NCBI RefSeq assembly: GCF_001559595.1
Contig: NZ_LNTY01000054.1
Location: forward strand, 1-64,000
Direction of reading: 5' to 3'
Length of the DNA stretch: 64,000 nucleotides
DNA from: Enterovibrio coralii
GTDB taxonomy: Bacteria > Pseudomonadota > Gammaproteobacteria > Enterobacterales > Vibrionaceae
Notes under the pieces: model-generated
What the model was told of the DNA's origin: nothing
Databases searched by the model: none
What the model saw: only the letters and a program-made list of their open reading frames with translations
In this document: positions 23,991-32,915 of the stretch, one piece after another
Numbering within the stretch: the stretch's first letter is position 1
Layout of the letters: each line of letters opens with the position of its first letter
Position numbers and translations under genes: made by a program

Positions 23991-24021
23991 AAAAAAAACG
24001 GGCCATCGGCCCGTTTTTTTT
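23991..24021. terminator. Bidirectional terminator between yjaG and the CNNM-type gene
   Basis: ACGGGCC and GGCCCGT form a 7-bp stem around ATC, with eight A before and eight T after, serving both converging genes. Confidence 0.93.
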
Positions 24022-24026
24022 ATGTC

Positions 24027-25250
24027 TTATTTTGCGGTTTTCGCGTCCGCTTCTTTGGCATCACTTGCCGTATCTTGCGTGGTTGCTTCAGCGTCAGACT
24101 TTGTGTCTTCTCCCTCAGCGTTGGTTTCTTGAGGCTCGACTTTCGCGTCTTCCGCTTCGATGTCAGATTCTGCGGTGGCCTTTGGTGCCTCGTCCTCGTC
24201 GTCATCTTTGCTTTCAATCACGCCGTGGGTTTCTTTCCAGTCTTCCCAGCGCTCTTGCGCCAGTGCCTGCATGTTCGACGTCTTGTCCGCTTCGTCGACA
24301 ATCTCTTTACCCATCAGGTGCTCAAAGATGTCTTCGATGGTGATGATGCCCTGAACGTCACCATACTCATCCACGATAAGTGCCAGTTGCGAACGTTGCG
24401 CCATCAAGCGGTCAAACGCTTTTGGCACGTGCGTTGAATCGTGGACCACTGGGATTGGACGCATAATGCTGCCAAGCGGTTGGTCGCCTCTACCATGTTG
24501 GTTTGCTGAGAACAGCTCAAGGCGGTGAACAAAGCCCAGAATGTTGTCACGTTGCTCTGCATAGACAAGAGGACGCGAGAACGGCGTGTCGTGGTGTTGC
24601 TTCAAAAACTCATCGATGGTCATCGATGCATCCACACGGAACAGTACCGGACGTGGCGTCATCAGTTTGGTCACTGGGACGTCACGCAGGCTAAGCAGGT
24701 TCGTCAGCATGGTCGATTCATCATCTTCCAGCTCACCGCTTTCTTTTGCTAGCAGTGCCATCGCCGAAATTTCATCACGCAGCTTTGGTTGCTCTTTGCC
24801 ACGAGCCAAACGACGGGTTAATTGCTCGGATGCCCAGACAAACGGTGTCAGTGCCCACACCATCCAACGCAGGATAGAAGCCGCACCCGGAGCCAGTTGG
24901 CGCCAGTAGGTTGCACCGATGGTTTTTGGCACAATTTCAGACAGCAGCAGGATTGCCAATGTCAGTACCGCTGAGAAAACACCCAGCCATGCATCACCAA
25001 ACACTTTGGTTGCCTGCGCACCTGATGCCGCTGCACCAACTGTGTGAGCAATGGTGTTCAGGGTCAGGATAGATGCCAGCGGGCGATCGATATCATCTTT
25101 GAGCTCTTGAAGGCGGGCAGCCGCTGGGTGACCGTTCTGTCGCATTTGAGCTAGATAGCTAGGAGTGATACTCAGAAGAATCGCTTCAAGGACTGAGCAG
25201 ATAAATGAGACACCGATAGACAGCGTCACAAACATGATAAGCAGGATCAT
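24027..25250 (-). CDS. CNNM/CorC-HlyC family membrane protein with CBS pair and acidic tail
   Basis: An inner-membrane protein of the family often annotated as hemolysin or Mg/Co efflux protein; members are linked to magnesium homeostasis. From ATG 25250 (MILLIMFVTLSIGVSFICSV) it has 407 residues. An N-terminal DUF21 region has three to four membrane segments (residues 1-165). A CBS pair follows (about 195-315, with MTPRPVLFRV and DEYGDVQGIITIEDIFEHLMG). The last 65 or so residues are rich in Glu, Asp, Ala and Thr and lack the usual CorC_HlyC domain. An upstream extension of the frame to 25412 has no family match. Transport function is inferred from the family only. Confidence 0.82.
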   Translation of the reverse strand: MILLIMFVTLSIGVSFICSVLEAILLSITPSYLAQMRQNGHPAAARLQELKDDIDRPLASILTLNTIAHTVGAAASGAQATKVFGDAWLGVFSAVLTLAILLLSEIVPKTIGATYWRQLAPGAASILRWMVWALTPFVWASEQLTRRLARGKEQPKLRDEISAMALLAKESGELEDDESTMLTNLLSLRDVPVTKLMTPRPVLFRVDASMTIDEFLKQHHDTPFSRPLVYAEQRDNILGFVHRLELFSANQHGRGDQPLGSIMRPIPVVHDSTHVPKAFDRLMAQRSQLALIVDEYGDVQGIITIEDIFEHLMGKEIVDEADKTSNMQALAQERWEDWKETHGVIESKDDDEDEAPKATAESDIEAEDAKVEPQETNAEGEDTKSDAEATTQDTASDAKEADAKTAK

Positions 25251-25486
25251 CGTTTTCCAGCGTTTGAGTAAATTACAGTAATAATAGTAGCGGCAAGAAT
25301 CGGGTCTCAGCGCAGTAAATACAAGTGTTGAAGCGGAAATATACCCAATATTTTGTGAGGATGCGCTCAGTTTATGGTTAAAGACTCTGCATACAGTCAC
25401 TTGTAGTGCCACAAACCTTTGCCAGCCGGGCTTCTTTTGAATTAGAGTTGCCTTGTCTCAAAGAAAACCTAAGAAGGGAAGACCTA

Positions 25487-25759
25487 ATGAACAAGACCAA
25501 CTTGATCGACCTGATTGCAGAGAAAGCAGACCTGTCTAAAGCACAAGCGAAAGCAGCACTGGAAGCAACTCTGGCTGGTATCGAAGGTGCGCTGAAAGAC
25601 GGTGATCAGGTTCAACTGATCGGTTTCGGTACTTTTAAAGTTAACCACCGCGCTGCGCGTACTGGCCGTAACCCACAAACTGGTCAGGAAATTCAAATTG
25701 CAGCTGCAAACGTTCCAGCGTTTGTTGCAGGCAAAGCGCTTAAAGACGCAGTTAAGTAA
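25487..25759 (+). CDS. hupA: DNA-binding protein HU-alpha
   Basis: HU is a histone-like dimer that bends and compacts DNA. The 90-residue product starts [20 protein letters not shown] and contains the conserved HU signature [21 protein letters not shown] with the proline at the tip of the DNA-binding arm. ATG 25487 follows the ribosome site AAGGGAAG. Flanked by yjaG and yjaH, as in Escherichia coli. Intact. Confidence 0.97.
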   Translation: MNKTNLIDLIAEKADLSKAQAKAALEATLAGIEGALKDGDQVQLIGFGTFKVNHRAARTGRNPQTGQEIQIAAANVPAFVAGKALKDAVK

Positions 25760-25767
25760 GTTATACT

Positions 25768-25800
25768 CCGCCAAAGCATTCTTTGTGTTTTGGCGGATTC
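25768..25800 (+). terminator. Hairpin between hupA and yjaH
   Basis: CCGCCAAA (25768-25775) pairs with TTTGGCGG (25789-25796), followed by ATTCTTA. The T run is weak, so partial termination is more likely than full. Confidence 0.55.
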
Positions 25801-25802
25801 TT

Positions 25803-26489
25803 ATGCGCACATTTGTAGTACCCCTATTTTCACTCCTTACCATTGTCCTGGCGGGCTGTAGCTCGACAGAAACAATCGTCCCTGTAAAAACGACCCAAAC
25901 CGCCGCAGTGCAAGGTGATGCGACCAGCATCTACTGGCTCGACGAAAAGCAGACTTTTCCTGAAACCTTATCCGAAATCGTGATGATGGGTGATTATGGT
26001 CAATATCAGTCTGAATACCGTTGGCGAAAAGGTATCGTGCGAGAAATTCACCGTACCGGCACCATGCTGGATGACGGCAAACTCAAACCGTTTTCTTTGC
26101 TTATTCGCTATGACTCCGAAGGTCAGGCTGTTTACCAGCAATACCGTTTGGATGGCGATCTGTTGCCGATCCGCAGCACGGAACTGGTGAAATACCGTCG
26201 ACAGGCAGAGCAAGCATTAGAAAGTGCGAAAACACTTGGAAAAGAGGGGCAGGATTTTTTCCAAGGGTATTGGAAAGCTGGCACGTTTGAAGAGTGTGGC
26301 AGCGACAGAGAAAAAAGCCTGACGTTTGATACTGTGCTTCCTGACTACCTTCTGCAAAGTCTCGATCAAAAGAGTAACTACTTGGCCGCAATCGGTTCAG
26401 TAGGCAGAAGAACCAACACCGTCTCCGATGTCATCATGCTAAAAGGTGGCGATGCTGCCTGCCTAGCAAGGCCAACGTTTAAAGCCTGA
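25803..26489 (+). CDS. yjaH: DUF1481 lipoprotein YjaH
   Basis: A probable outer- or inner-membrane lipoprotein of unknown function. The start at ATG 25803 gives a classic lipoprotein signal peptide (MRTFVVPLFSLLTIVLAGC) with lipobox LAGC and modified cysteine at residue 19. The mature part (about 210 residues) is soluble and matches DUF1481 proteins encoded next to hupA in enterobacteria and vibrios. It has the conserved SIYWLDEKQTFPETLSEIV stretch. The residue after the modified cysteine is serine, which favours outer-membrane sorting. Intact. Confidence 0.85.
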   Translation: MRTFVVPLFSLLTIVLAGCSSTETIVPVKTTQTAAVQGDATSIYWLDEKQTFPETLSEIVMMGDYGQYQSEYRWRKGIVREIHRTGTMLDDGKLKPFSLLIRYDSEGQAVYQQYRLDGDLLPIRSTELVKYRRQAEQALESAKTLGKEGQDFFQGYWKAGTFEECGSDREKSLTFDTVLPDYLLQSLDQKSNYLAAIGSVGRRTNTVSDVIMLKGGDAACLARPTFKA

Positions 26490-26530
26490 CGCTAAGGCGA
26501 GAAAACCGACAGCGGCAGTGACAAGTAAAG

Positions 26531-26566
26531 AAAAAGCCCTTATCTCGTCGAGATAAGGGCTTTTTT
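26531..26566. terminator. Bidirectional terminator between yjaH and purD
   Basis: AGCCCTTATCT (26535-26545) and AGATAAGGGCT (26551-26561) form an 11-bp stem flanked by A5 and T6. Confidence 0.93.
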
Positions 26567-26581
26567 CATGAAGGGCAGTGA

Positions 26582-27871
26582 TTACTGGTTATTTTCGCGC
26601 GCAATCGCACGGTAACCGATGTCATCACGGTGGAACATGCCGTTCCAGCTAATTTTTGCTGCAAGCTCGTAGGCACGCTTCTGGGCCTCAGAAACGCTAT
26701 CGCCCAATGCGGTTGCACACAGCACGCGACCGCCTGCCGTCACGACATTGCCGTCTTTCTCTGCGGTGCCCGCGTGGAACACTTTCGCCGCATCCATTTC
26801 TGCGTTTTCCAAACCAGAAATCACGTCACCTTTGTCGTATGACGCCGGGTAGCCGCCCGCGGCCAGTACCACGCCAATAGACGCGCGTGGATCCCACTGA
26901 GATTCAACCGTATCCAGCTTGCCTGCTACTGCAGCTTCACACAGTTCCACCAAGTCAGATTGAAGGCGCAGCATGATTGGCTGAGTTTCTGGGTCGCCAA
27001 AACGGCAGTTGTATTCGATCACTTTCGGTGTGCCGTCGGCCATTACCATCAGACCCGCGTACAAGAAGCCAGTGTAAGGATGACCTTCTGCTTCCATGCC
27101 GCGTACGGTTGGGAAAATGACTTCGTTCATCACGCGATCGTGGATTTCTGCCGTCACAACCGGTGCAGGGCTGTATGCGCCCATACCGCCAGTGTTCGGA
27201 CCTGTATCGCCATTGCCCACACGTTTGTGGTCTTGGCTGGTGGCCATCGGCAAGACGTTTTTACCGTCGACCATCACGATGAAGCTTGCTTCTTCGCCGT
27301 CGAGGAACTCTTCGACTACCACGCGGTGACCCGCTTCACCAAAGGCATTGCCCGCCAGCATGTCTTGAATCGCGTTTTCCGCTTCTTCCAGCGTCATGGC
27401 AACAATCACGCCTTTACCCGCCGCAAGACCGTCCGCTTTCACCACGATTGGTGCACCTTTTTCGCGCACATACGCCAAGGCAGGCTCAATCTCAGTGAAA
27501 TTTTGGTATTCCGCCGTTGGAATCTGATGACGCGCAAGGAAGTCCTTGGTGAACGCTTTTGAGCCTTCCAGCTGCGCAGCGGCTTCGGTAGGGCCGAAGA
27601 TAGGCAGGCCAGCGTCACGGAACGCATCAACCACACCAATCACCAGCGGTGCTTCTGGGCCCACGATAGTCAGGCCGATGTTTTTGTCCTGAGCAAACGC
27701 AACCAGCGCGGCAATGTCTTCCACGCCAATGGCGACGTTCTCAAGTTTAGGCTCCAGCGCGGTCCCCGCATTGCCTGGCGCAACATAGACAGTGTTCACT
27801 TTTGCAGATTGTGCCGCTTTCCACGCCAGCGCGTGTTCGCGACCGCCACCACCAATAACCAATACGTCCAT
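26582..27871 (-). CDS. purD: Phosphoribosylamine-glycine ligase
   Basis: PurD joins phosphoribosylamine and glycine with ATP in step two of purine synthesis. The 429-residue product starts MDVLVIGGGGREHALAWKAA and has the ATP-grasp features APIVVKADGLAAGKGVIVA and EEFLDGEEAS. The family signature is RFGDPETQ. ATG 27871 is used since AAGGA lies 6 bases upstream; a TTG two codons earlier is unlikely. It is the second gene of the purHD operon, 55 bases after purH. Intact. Confidence 0.96.
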   Translation of the reverse strand: MDVLVIGGGGREHALAWKAAQSAKVNTVYVAPGNAGTALEPKLENVAIGVEDIAALVAFAQDKNIGLTIVGPEAPLVIGVVDAFRDAGLPIFGPTEAAAQLEGSKAFTKDFLARHQIPTAEYQNFTEIEPALAYVREKGAPIVVKADGLAAGKGVIVAMTLEEAENAIQDMLAGNAFGEAGHRVVVEEFLDGEEASFIVMVDGKNVLPMATSQDHKRVGNGDTGPNTGGMGAYSPAPVVTAEIHDRVMNEVIFPTVRGMEAEGHPYTGFLYAGLMVMADGTPKVIEYNCRFGDPETQPIMLRLQSDLVELCEAAVAGKLDTVESQWDPRASIGVVLAAGGYPASYDKGDVISGLENAEMDAAKVFHAGTAEKDGNVVTAGGRVLCATALGDSVSEAQKRAYELAAKISWNGMFHRDDIGYRAIARENNQ

Positions 27872-27926
27872 ATTCAATCCTTAAATCAAAGCAGCCCAAT
27901 ACAAAGGCATTGGGCTGAAAAATCGC

Positions 27927-29517
27927 TTAGTGGCGGAAGTGGCGCATGCCAGTAAAGACCATGGACATGCCATGCTCGTCTGCAGCAGCGATAACTTCGT
28001 CATCGCGCATTGAACCGCCTGGTTGAATCACGCAAGTGATGCCTGCTTCTGCTGCAGCATCAATGCCATCGCGGAATGGGAAGAATGCGTCTGATGCCAT
28101 CACGCTGCCTGCCACTTCCAGATTTTCATCAGCGGCTTTGATACCCGCGATTTTCGCTGAGTATACGCGGCTCATTTGGCCTGCGCCCACACCAATGGTC
28201 ATGTTACCTTTTGCGTAAACAATCGCGTTGGACTTCACGTACTTGGCCACTTTCCAGCAGAACAGTGCATCGCGCAGTTCGTCTTCAGATGGCTGACGTT
28301 TAGAGACCACTTTCAGGTCGTCCATCGATACCATGCCTTGGTCGCGATCTTGAACCAGCAAGCCGCCGTTAACGCGTTTCACGTCAAAGCCTGTGGTTTG
28401 TGTGTTCCATTGACCACACTCCAGCAGACGCACGTTTTTCTTCGCCGCAACCACATCTGCTGCCGCTTGAGATACGCTTGGTGCAATGATGACTTCGACA
28501 AACTGACGGTCAACGATCGCTTGTGCAGTTTCTGCGTCCAGTTCACGGTTAAAAGCATGATGCCGCCAAACGCGGAGGTTGGGTCTGTTATGTAAGCGCG
28601 GTCATACGCTTCAAGAATGTTGTCACCCAATGCCACACCACAAGGGTTAGCGTGCTTGACGATGACACAGGCTGGCTCAACGAACTCTTTCACACATTCC
28701 AGTGCCGCATCGGTATCTGCGATATTGTTGTAAGACAGGGCCTTACCTTGCAGCTGAGTCGCGGTAGAAACTGACGCTTCTTCTGGGTTTGCTTCGGTGT
28801 AGAACGCGGCCGCTTGGTGGCTGTTTTCGCCGTAGCGCATGTCCTGTTTTTTGATGAACTGTTGGTTGAAGGTGCGAGGGAATTTCGACTCGTCATCACC
28901 TTCTTTGTTGTCACCGTAAGATGGCACCATGGTGCCGAAGTAGTTGGCGATCATGCGTCGTATGCCGCAGTGTGCTCAAATGCAGAGATAGCGAGATCGA
29001 AGCGGGTTTGCAGAGTCAGAGAGCCTTGGTTGGCATCCAGTTCTGCTAGTACGCGATCATAGTCTGATGCGTTTACAACGATGGTGACGTCTTTGTGGTT
29101 TTTCGCCGCTGAGCGAACCATGGTTGGGCCGCCGATATCGATATTTTCTACTGCATCTTCCAAAGTGCAGCCTTCTTTGGCCACGGTTTCTGCGAACGGG
29201 TAAAGGTTCACGACCACCATGTCGATAGGCGAGATGCCGTGCTTATCCATCACTGCATCGTCCGTGTCGCGACGCCCCAAAATGCCACCATGCACTTTCG
29301 GGTGCAGCGTTTTCACGCGTCCGTCCATCATTTCTGGGAAGCCCGTGTAATCAGACACTTCCGTGACGTTAAGACCTTGCTCTGCCAGCAGGCGTGCAGT
29401 GCCGCCGGTCGAGAGAATATCAACACCTTTGTCTGCCAGAGCTTTTGCAAACTCAACAATACCGGTTTTATCAGATACGCTAATCAATGCGCGACGAATA
29501 GGACGAGCGTTTTCCAT
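27927..29517 (-). CDS. purH: Bifunctional AICAR transformylase / IMP cyclohydrolase (two apparent frameshifts)
   Basis: PurH carries out the last two steps of IMP synthesis. The N-terminal cyclohydrolase domain reads [20 protein letters not shown] and contains [19 protein letters not shown]. One base is missing near 28956 (in TAAYDGMIANYFG). A second is missing near 28557 (in AFGGIIAFNREL). The middle part holds the transformylase lysine-histidine stretch [12 protein letters not shown]. The C-terminal part ends with [20 protein letters not shown] and FTGMRHFRH. With both bases restored the protein is 530 residues, against 529 in Escherichia coli. ATG 29517 was chosen by family start. A PurR box lies upstream. 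Confidence 0.93.
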
Positions 29518-29643
29518 TGCTACCATCTCTTCAACTGTGGGGATAAGATATTTGGCAAAACCGCTTTAGGAGAGCCGCTTTGCCAAATACCCGTTACGGC
29601 AGAGCCTTGATTGATTCGGCGCATATTCTAACCTAAATTACTG

Positions 29644-29659
29644 ACGCAATCGATTGCTT
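29644..29659 (-). promoter_or_regulatory. PurR operator upstream of purHD
   Basis: ACGCAATCGATTGCTT matches every fixed position of the gammaproteobacterial PurR consensus ANGCAANCGNTTNCNT. It lies about 130 bases before the purH start, next to an AT-rich stretch with a possible -10 (TAGAAT on the minus strand, near 29628). Hypoxanthine- or guanine-bound PurR would repress purHD here. Confidence 0.85.
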
Positions 29660-29710
29660 TTATGGTTTTGTCACAATTTTGACCAGAGACTGGCGAACAT
29701 AGGTGAGTAA

Positions 29711-30130
29711 ATGAAGATGTTGCAAATTGGCCAGCTTGCTAAACTGTCCGGCGTTTCCGGTGATACCTTGAGGTTTTACGAGAAGGTAGGGCTGATCACG
29801 CCCTCGTCGCGCAGTGAAAGTGGCTACCGTCTTTACGGTGAAGATGCCATTTCTCGGGTGCATTTTATCTTAAAGGCTAAACGTATCGGTTTGACGCTGG
29901 AAGACATTCAGGAAATGCTGGAAATTCGCCTTGAAGCCAGCCAGCACAGTTGTGCGGAAGTCAAAGGCATTACGCAAAAGAAGCTGGATGAAATTGATCA
30001 GAAAATCGCGGAGCTGACCGAAATACGTACCGCTTTGAAAAAACTTAACGATGCGTGCTGTGGGCACGTGGATGACGATGCCAGCCACTGCTCTATCCTG
30101 GAAGCGTTGGCGTCGGAATCAGAGGTATAG
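29711..30130 (+). CDS. zntR: Zn(II)-responsive MerR-family regulator ZntR
   Basis: ZntR activates zinc export genes when zinc binds. The 139-residue protein has the MerR helix-turn-helix (residues 4-25, IGQLAKLSGVSGDTLRFYEK) and a coiled-coil dimer helix. Metal ligands correspond to those in Escherichia coli ZntR: Cys81, Cys116, Cys117, His119 and Cys127. ATG 29711 follows AGGTGAG. No zinc exporter gene is nearby, so the target must lie elsewhere. It is located beside purH as in enterobacterial and vibrio chromosomes with altered neighbours. Intact. Confidence 0.88.
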   Translation: MKMLQIGQLAKLSGVSGDTLRFYEKVGLITPSSRSESGYRLYGEDAISRVHFILKAKRIGLTLEDIQEMLEIRLEASQHSCAEVKGITQKKLDEIDQKIAELTEIRTALKKLNDACCGHVDDDASHCSILEALASESEV

Positions 30131-30149
30131 AGGCGTCCCTCTATACCTC
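30122..30149. terminator. Long-stem terminator between zntR and tpx
   Basis: GAGGTATAGAGG (30122-30133) and CCTCTATACCTC (30138-30149) form a perfect 12-bp stem with a 4-base loop that includes the zntR stop codon. A T-rich stretch (CTTATTTCTT) follows on the plus strand. Confidence 0.7.
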
Positions 30150-30157
30150 CTTATTTC

Positions 30158-30658
30158 TTAGGCGAGAGCAGCCAATGCCGCGTCGTAGTTTGGTTCGTCG
30201 CTCAGCTCGTTAACCAGCTCAACGTGCTTAACCACACCGCCTTCATTCAATACCACGACTGCGCGTGCCGAAAGGCCAAGCAATGGACCTGCGGCAATTG
30301 CCACACCATAGTCTTTCATGAATTCAGGGCTACGCATGGTTGATGCATGTTGAACGTTGCTCAAACCTTCCAGCTCGCAAAAACGGCTGACGGCAAACGG
30401 CAAGTCTGCAGACACACACACCACCTTGGTGTTGCCCATCGAACCTGCTTTTTCATTAAACGCGCGAACGCTGGATGCACAGGTAGGGGTGTCGATGCTT
30501 GGGAAGATATTCAACACAACTTTGTTGCCGCGGAGGCTCTCTAGCGTCAGGTCGGTTAAATCTGCCGCAGTGAGGGTAAACTCAGGTGCTGCTGCTCCAA
30601 CCTCTGGCAGGTTGCCAGCCAATGGGATCGGGTTTCCTTGGAATAGAATTTCTGACAT
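30158..30658 (-). CDS. tpx: Thiol peroxidase Tpx
   Basis: Tpx is an atypical 2-Cys peroxiredoxin that reduces hydrogen peroxide and lipid hydroperoxides using thioredoxin. The 166-residue product has the peroxidatic Cys60 in [12 protein letters not shown] and the resolving Cys94 in SRFCELEG, the normal spacing. The thioredoxin-fold start is [19 protein letters not shown] 30658 has AGGAGA upstream. Single-gene unit, convergent with zntR. Intact. Confidence 0.95.
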   Translation of the reverse strand: MSEILFQGNPIPLAGNLPEVGAAAPEFTLTAADLTDLTLESLRGNKVVLNIFPSIDTPTCASSVRAFNEKAGSMGNTKVVCVSADLPFAVSRFCELEGLSNVQHASTMRSPEFMKDYGVAIAAGPLLGLSARAVVVLNEGGVVKHVELVNELSDEPNYDAALAALA

Positions 30659-30879
30659 GGTTCTCTCCTTTAAGTTATGTCGAACGCGCTACATTGTGTC
30701 ACAGGTTTTGAGTGTGTAAGTGTTCAGTATGTGAAACTTACGTTGCTCTGATGCGATGAAAAATTAGTAATGGGATACGAAGATTTGACGCTAATAAAAT
30801 ATTAGTTGGGAACCCACAGAGAGTGTGATAGCGTCAAGAAAGCCGAAAGGATCAAAAAATTCAATAGTTAAGGACAGTG

Positions 30880-31158
30880 ATGTTAAAAGTTAACGAGTAT
30901 TTCGACGGTAACGTAAAGTCGATCGGTTTTGAAAACAAAGGCCCAGTGAGTATTGGTGTGATGGAAGCGGGTGAATACACCTTTGGCACCGCAGCCCCTG
31001 AGCGTATGAAAGTCATTAAAGGTGAGTTGACCGTTAAGCTGCCAGGCCACATTGATTGGCTGACGTTTGGCGCAGGTGACGATTTTGAAGTCCCGGGCGA
31101 GTCATCTTTCCAAGTGAAGGTTGAACAAACAACCGCATACCTCTGCGAATACCTATAA
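30880..31158 (+). CDS. ppnP: Pyrimidine/purine nucleoside phosphorylase PpnP
   Basis: PpnP is a small cupin-fold enzyme (DUF1255, formerly YaiE) that phosphorolyses several nucleosides to base and ribose-1-phosphate. The 92-residue product reads [20 protein letters not shown] and has the family motifs [18 protein letters not shown] and [16 protein letters not shown] 30880 with AAGGA upstream is preferred over a GTG one codon earlier. Monocistronic, divergent from tpx. Intact. Confidence 0.9.
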   Translation: MLKVNEYFDGNVKSIGFENKGPVSIGVMEAGEYTFGTAAPERMKVIKGELTVKLPGHIDWLTFGAGDDFEVPGESSFQVKVEQTTAYLCEYL

Positions 31159-31174
31159 GGTTCGCCAGACATGA

Positions 31175-31200
31175 AAAAAGCGCCGATGGGCGCTTTTTCT
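31175..31200. terminator. Bidirectional terminator between ppnP and the glycosyltransferase gene
   Basis: AGCGCC (31180-31185) and GGCGCT (31190-31195) flanked by A6 on the left and TTTTT on the right. Confidence 0.88.
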
Positions 31201-31216
31201 GTTTTTAGTCTCTGGC

Positions 31217-32395
31217 TCAAACGTTTTTAGCTGCCACGCCACGTTGGTAAATTTGCTCTAGCTTGTCGGCATGGCCTTGCATAGAGAAATGTGCCAGTGC
31301 GCGTTGGTAAGCGTTTTTCGCGTTTGTTGCCAACAGCGCGGGTTCATCCAGATACTGCTTCAAGGCCTCAGCAATTGAGGCAGCATCTTGCGGCGTACAA
31401 TACACGCCTGTGTCTTCCAAAATTTCCGGCAATGCGCCGGTGTTGGATACGACCACCGCACAGTTTTGCGCCATGGCTTCGATGGCCGTCAGACCAAACG
31501 CTTCATTCCAATAAGGCAGGCAGACAATCTGCATTTCTTCAAGCAAGGTGCCTACGTTACTGCGATAGCCCGCCAAATGAATACGATTGGCAAAAGGTGA
31601 TGCCTTTGCCAGTGCTTGTAGTTTCTCAGAAAACGCCACGTCAGCCCCTTCGTCTCCGTTGAGGCCACCAATCAGCACCAAATGGGAGTCAGGGTAGGCA
31701 TCGGCAATCCGTTCAAACCCTGCCAATAAGTCAGCTTGACCTTTGCCGTCACAAATACGGCCGACCGAGCCGATAAAGCGGGTGTCGTGAGCAAGCCCGT
31801 ATTCGTCTGCCAGTACATGTGGACGCGTATCTTCGCTGAAGGTTTTGTCTTCGATGTAAGTGCCGAGCCAAAGTCTTTCAATCTTGTCGGTTGAGACTGG
31901 CAACGCCTTGATATTGCGCTGATAGGTTTCGTTGCTGATAGACAGCACCTGATCCACATGGCGGTAAACCCAGCGGTGGTAAATATCTTTCTTCGGGCGC
32001 TTCACGCCCATGTGTTCAGTGAACGCCGTAAAGCGAGGCTGCAGCATATTCAGCAACGCCGAGATCAGAATGTCTCCTGACTTATGACAGTGAACAATCT
32101 GCACATTGCGTTCTTTCAGCCAGCGGTTGAGTGTCAGTAGCGTCGGGCCAAACAGGGCAGATTTTTTCGGCACAGTGAAAACGTCCATGCCTGCGTCTGT
32201 CATCGCCTTGGCAACGCGCGAGTTTTCAGTCGCAAGGCCATAGACGCGATAGCCTTTTTCAACGAACTCTTTACCCATGCGAGAAGGATACATCTCAAGG
32301 CCACCCCAGCCTGTAGACAGGCAGATATGCAAAATCGCTGGCTTATTGGTGTCGGCGATGGTGTGGTTATCCTGGGTGGCTTGGCTCTGCCCCAT
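31217..32395 (-). CDS. Glycosyltransferase family 4 protein
   Basis: A GT-B fold glycosyltransferase using a nucleotide sugar; the acceptor is unknown but lipopolysaccharide core or a capsule is most likely. From ATG 32395 (MGQSQATQDN, GGGAG upstream) it has 392 residues. The N-terminal acceptor domain begins at ILHICLSTGWGGLEMYPSRM. The C-terminal donor domain has SVGRICDGKGQADLLAGF near residue 205. The GT4 E-x7-E motif lies in EAFGLTAIEAMAQNCAVVVS near residue 300. No sugar-synthesis genes adjoin it, so it stands alone. Intact. Confidence 0.85.
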   Translation of the reverse strand: MGQSQATQDNHTIADTNKPAILHICLSTGWGGLEMYPSRMGKEFVEKGYRVYGLATENSRVAKAMTDAGMDVFTVPKKSALFGPTLLTLNRWLKERNVQIVHCHKSGDILISALLNMLQPRFTAFTEHMGVKRPKKDIYHRWVYRHVDQVLSISNETYQRNIKALPVSTDKIERLWLGTYIEDKTFSEDTRPHVLADEYGLAHDTRFIGSVGRICDGKGQADLLAGFERIADAYPDSHLVLIGGLNGDEGADVAFSEKLQALAKASPFANRIHLAGYRSNVGTLLEEMQIVCLPYWNEAFGLTAIEAMAQNCAVVVSNTGALPEILEDTGVYCTPQDAASIAEALKQYLDEPALLATNAKNAYQRALAHFSMQGHADKLEQIYQRGVAAKNV

Positions 32396-32544
32396 GAGTT
32401 TCTCCCGGCTGAAATATCGCAAAGTAAAGCGGTCGTGAATGCGGACGACCCAATTGTAGTGGGAGTATATAACGAAGCGACTTTAAGAGGCAGGGGAGAG
32501 GTGTGGGTTTTGTTGTGAGGGATTTTATAAAGGGCATATAAAGC

Positions 32545-32572
32545 AAAAGCCAGACTCAAGAGCCTGGCTTTT
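32545..32572 (-). terminator. Terminator of dusB-fis
   Basis: Read leftward, AAAAGCCAGGCTC and a matching CTGGCTTTT arm form a stem ending in T4. It lies 25 bases beyond the fis stop. Confidence 0.8.
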
Positions 32573-32596
32573 GCGAAAAACTGTAAGACAGCTGAA

Positions 32597-32893
32597 TTAG
32601 TTCATGCCGTACTTTTTCAGTTTCTTACGCAGAGTACCACGGTTGATACCCATCATGGTTGCAGCGCGAGTTTGGTTACCGCGAGTGTACTGCATGATGG
32701 TGTCCAGCAGTGGTTGCTCAACTTCTGCCAGTACCAGCTCGTACAGGTCGTTGACTTCCTGGCCATTCAACTGCGCTAGGTAGTTTTTCAGGGAGGCTTT
32801 TACTGAGTCACGCAGTGGCTTCTGGGTGATTTGATCTTGTGAAGTCACAGTAGTCACTGTCAATGCTTCTGAAGTCAGGTTTTGTTCGAACAT
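32597..32893 (-). CDS. fis: DNA-binding protein Fis
   Basis: Fis is a nucleoid protein that peaks in early growth and activates rRNA promoters. The 98-residue product has the normal length, the N-terminal arm and the C-terminal helix-turn-helix [20 protein letters not shown], ending KKLKKYGMN as in Escherichia coli. It is the second gene of the dusB-fis operon, 22 bases after dusB. Intact. Confidence 0.97.
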   Translation of the reverse strand: MFEQNLTSEALTVTTVTSQDQITQKPLRDSVKASLKNYLAQLNGQEVNDLYELVLAEVEQPLLDTIMQYTRGNQTRAATMMGINRGTLRKKLKKYGMN

Positions 32894-32915
32894 ACTCTGT
32901 CAGCTCTTCTCGTAT

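Noticed and set aside
25251-25412. N-terminal extension of the CNNM-type protein
   Set aside because: It does not resemble the family and the ATG at 25250 gives the typical first membrane segment.
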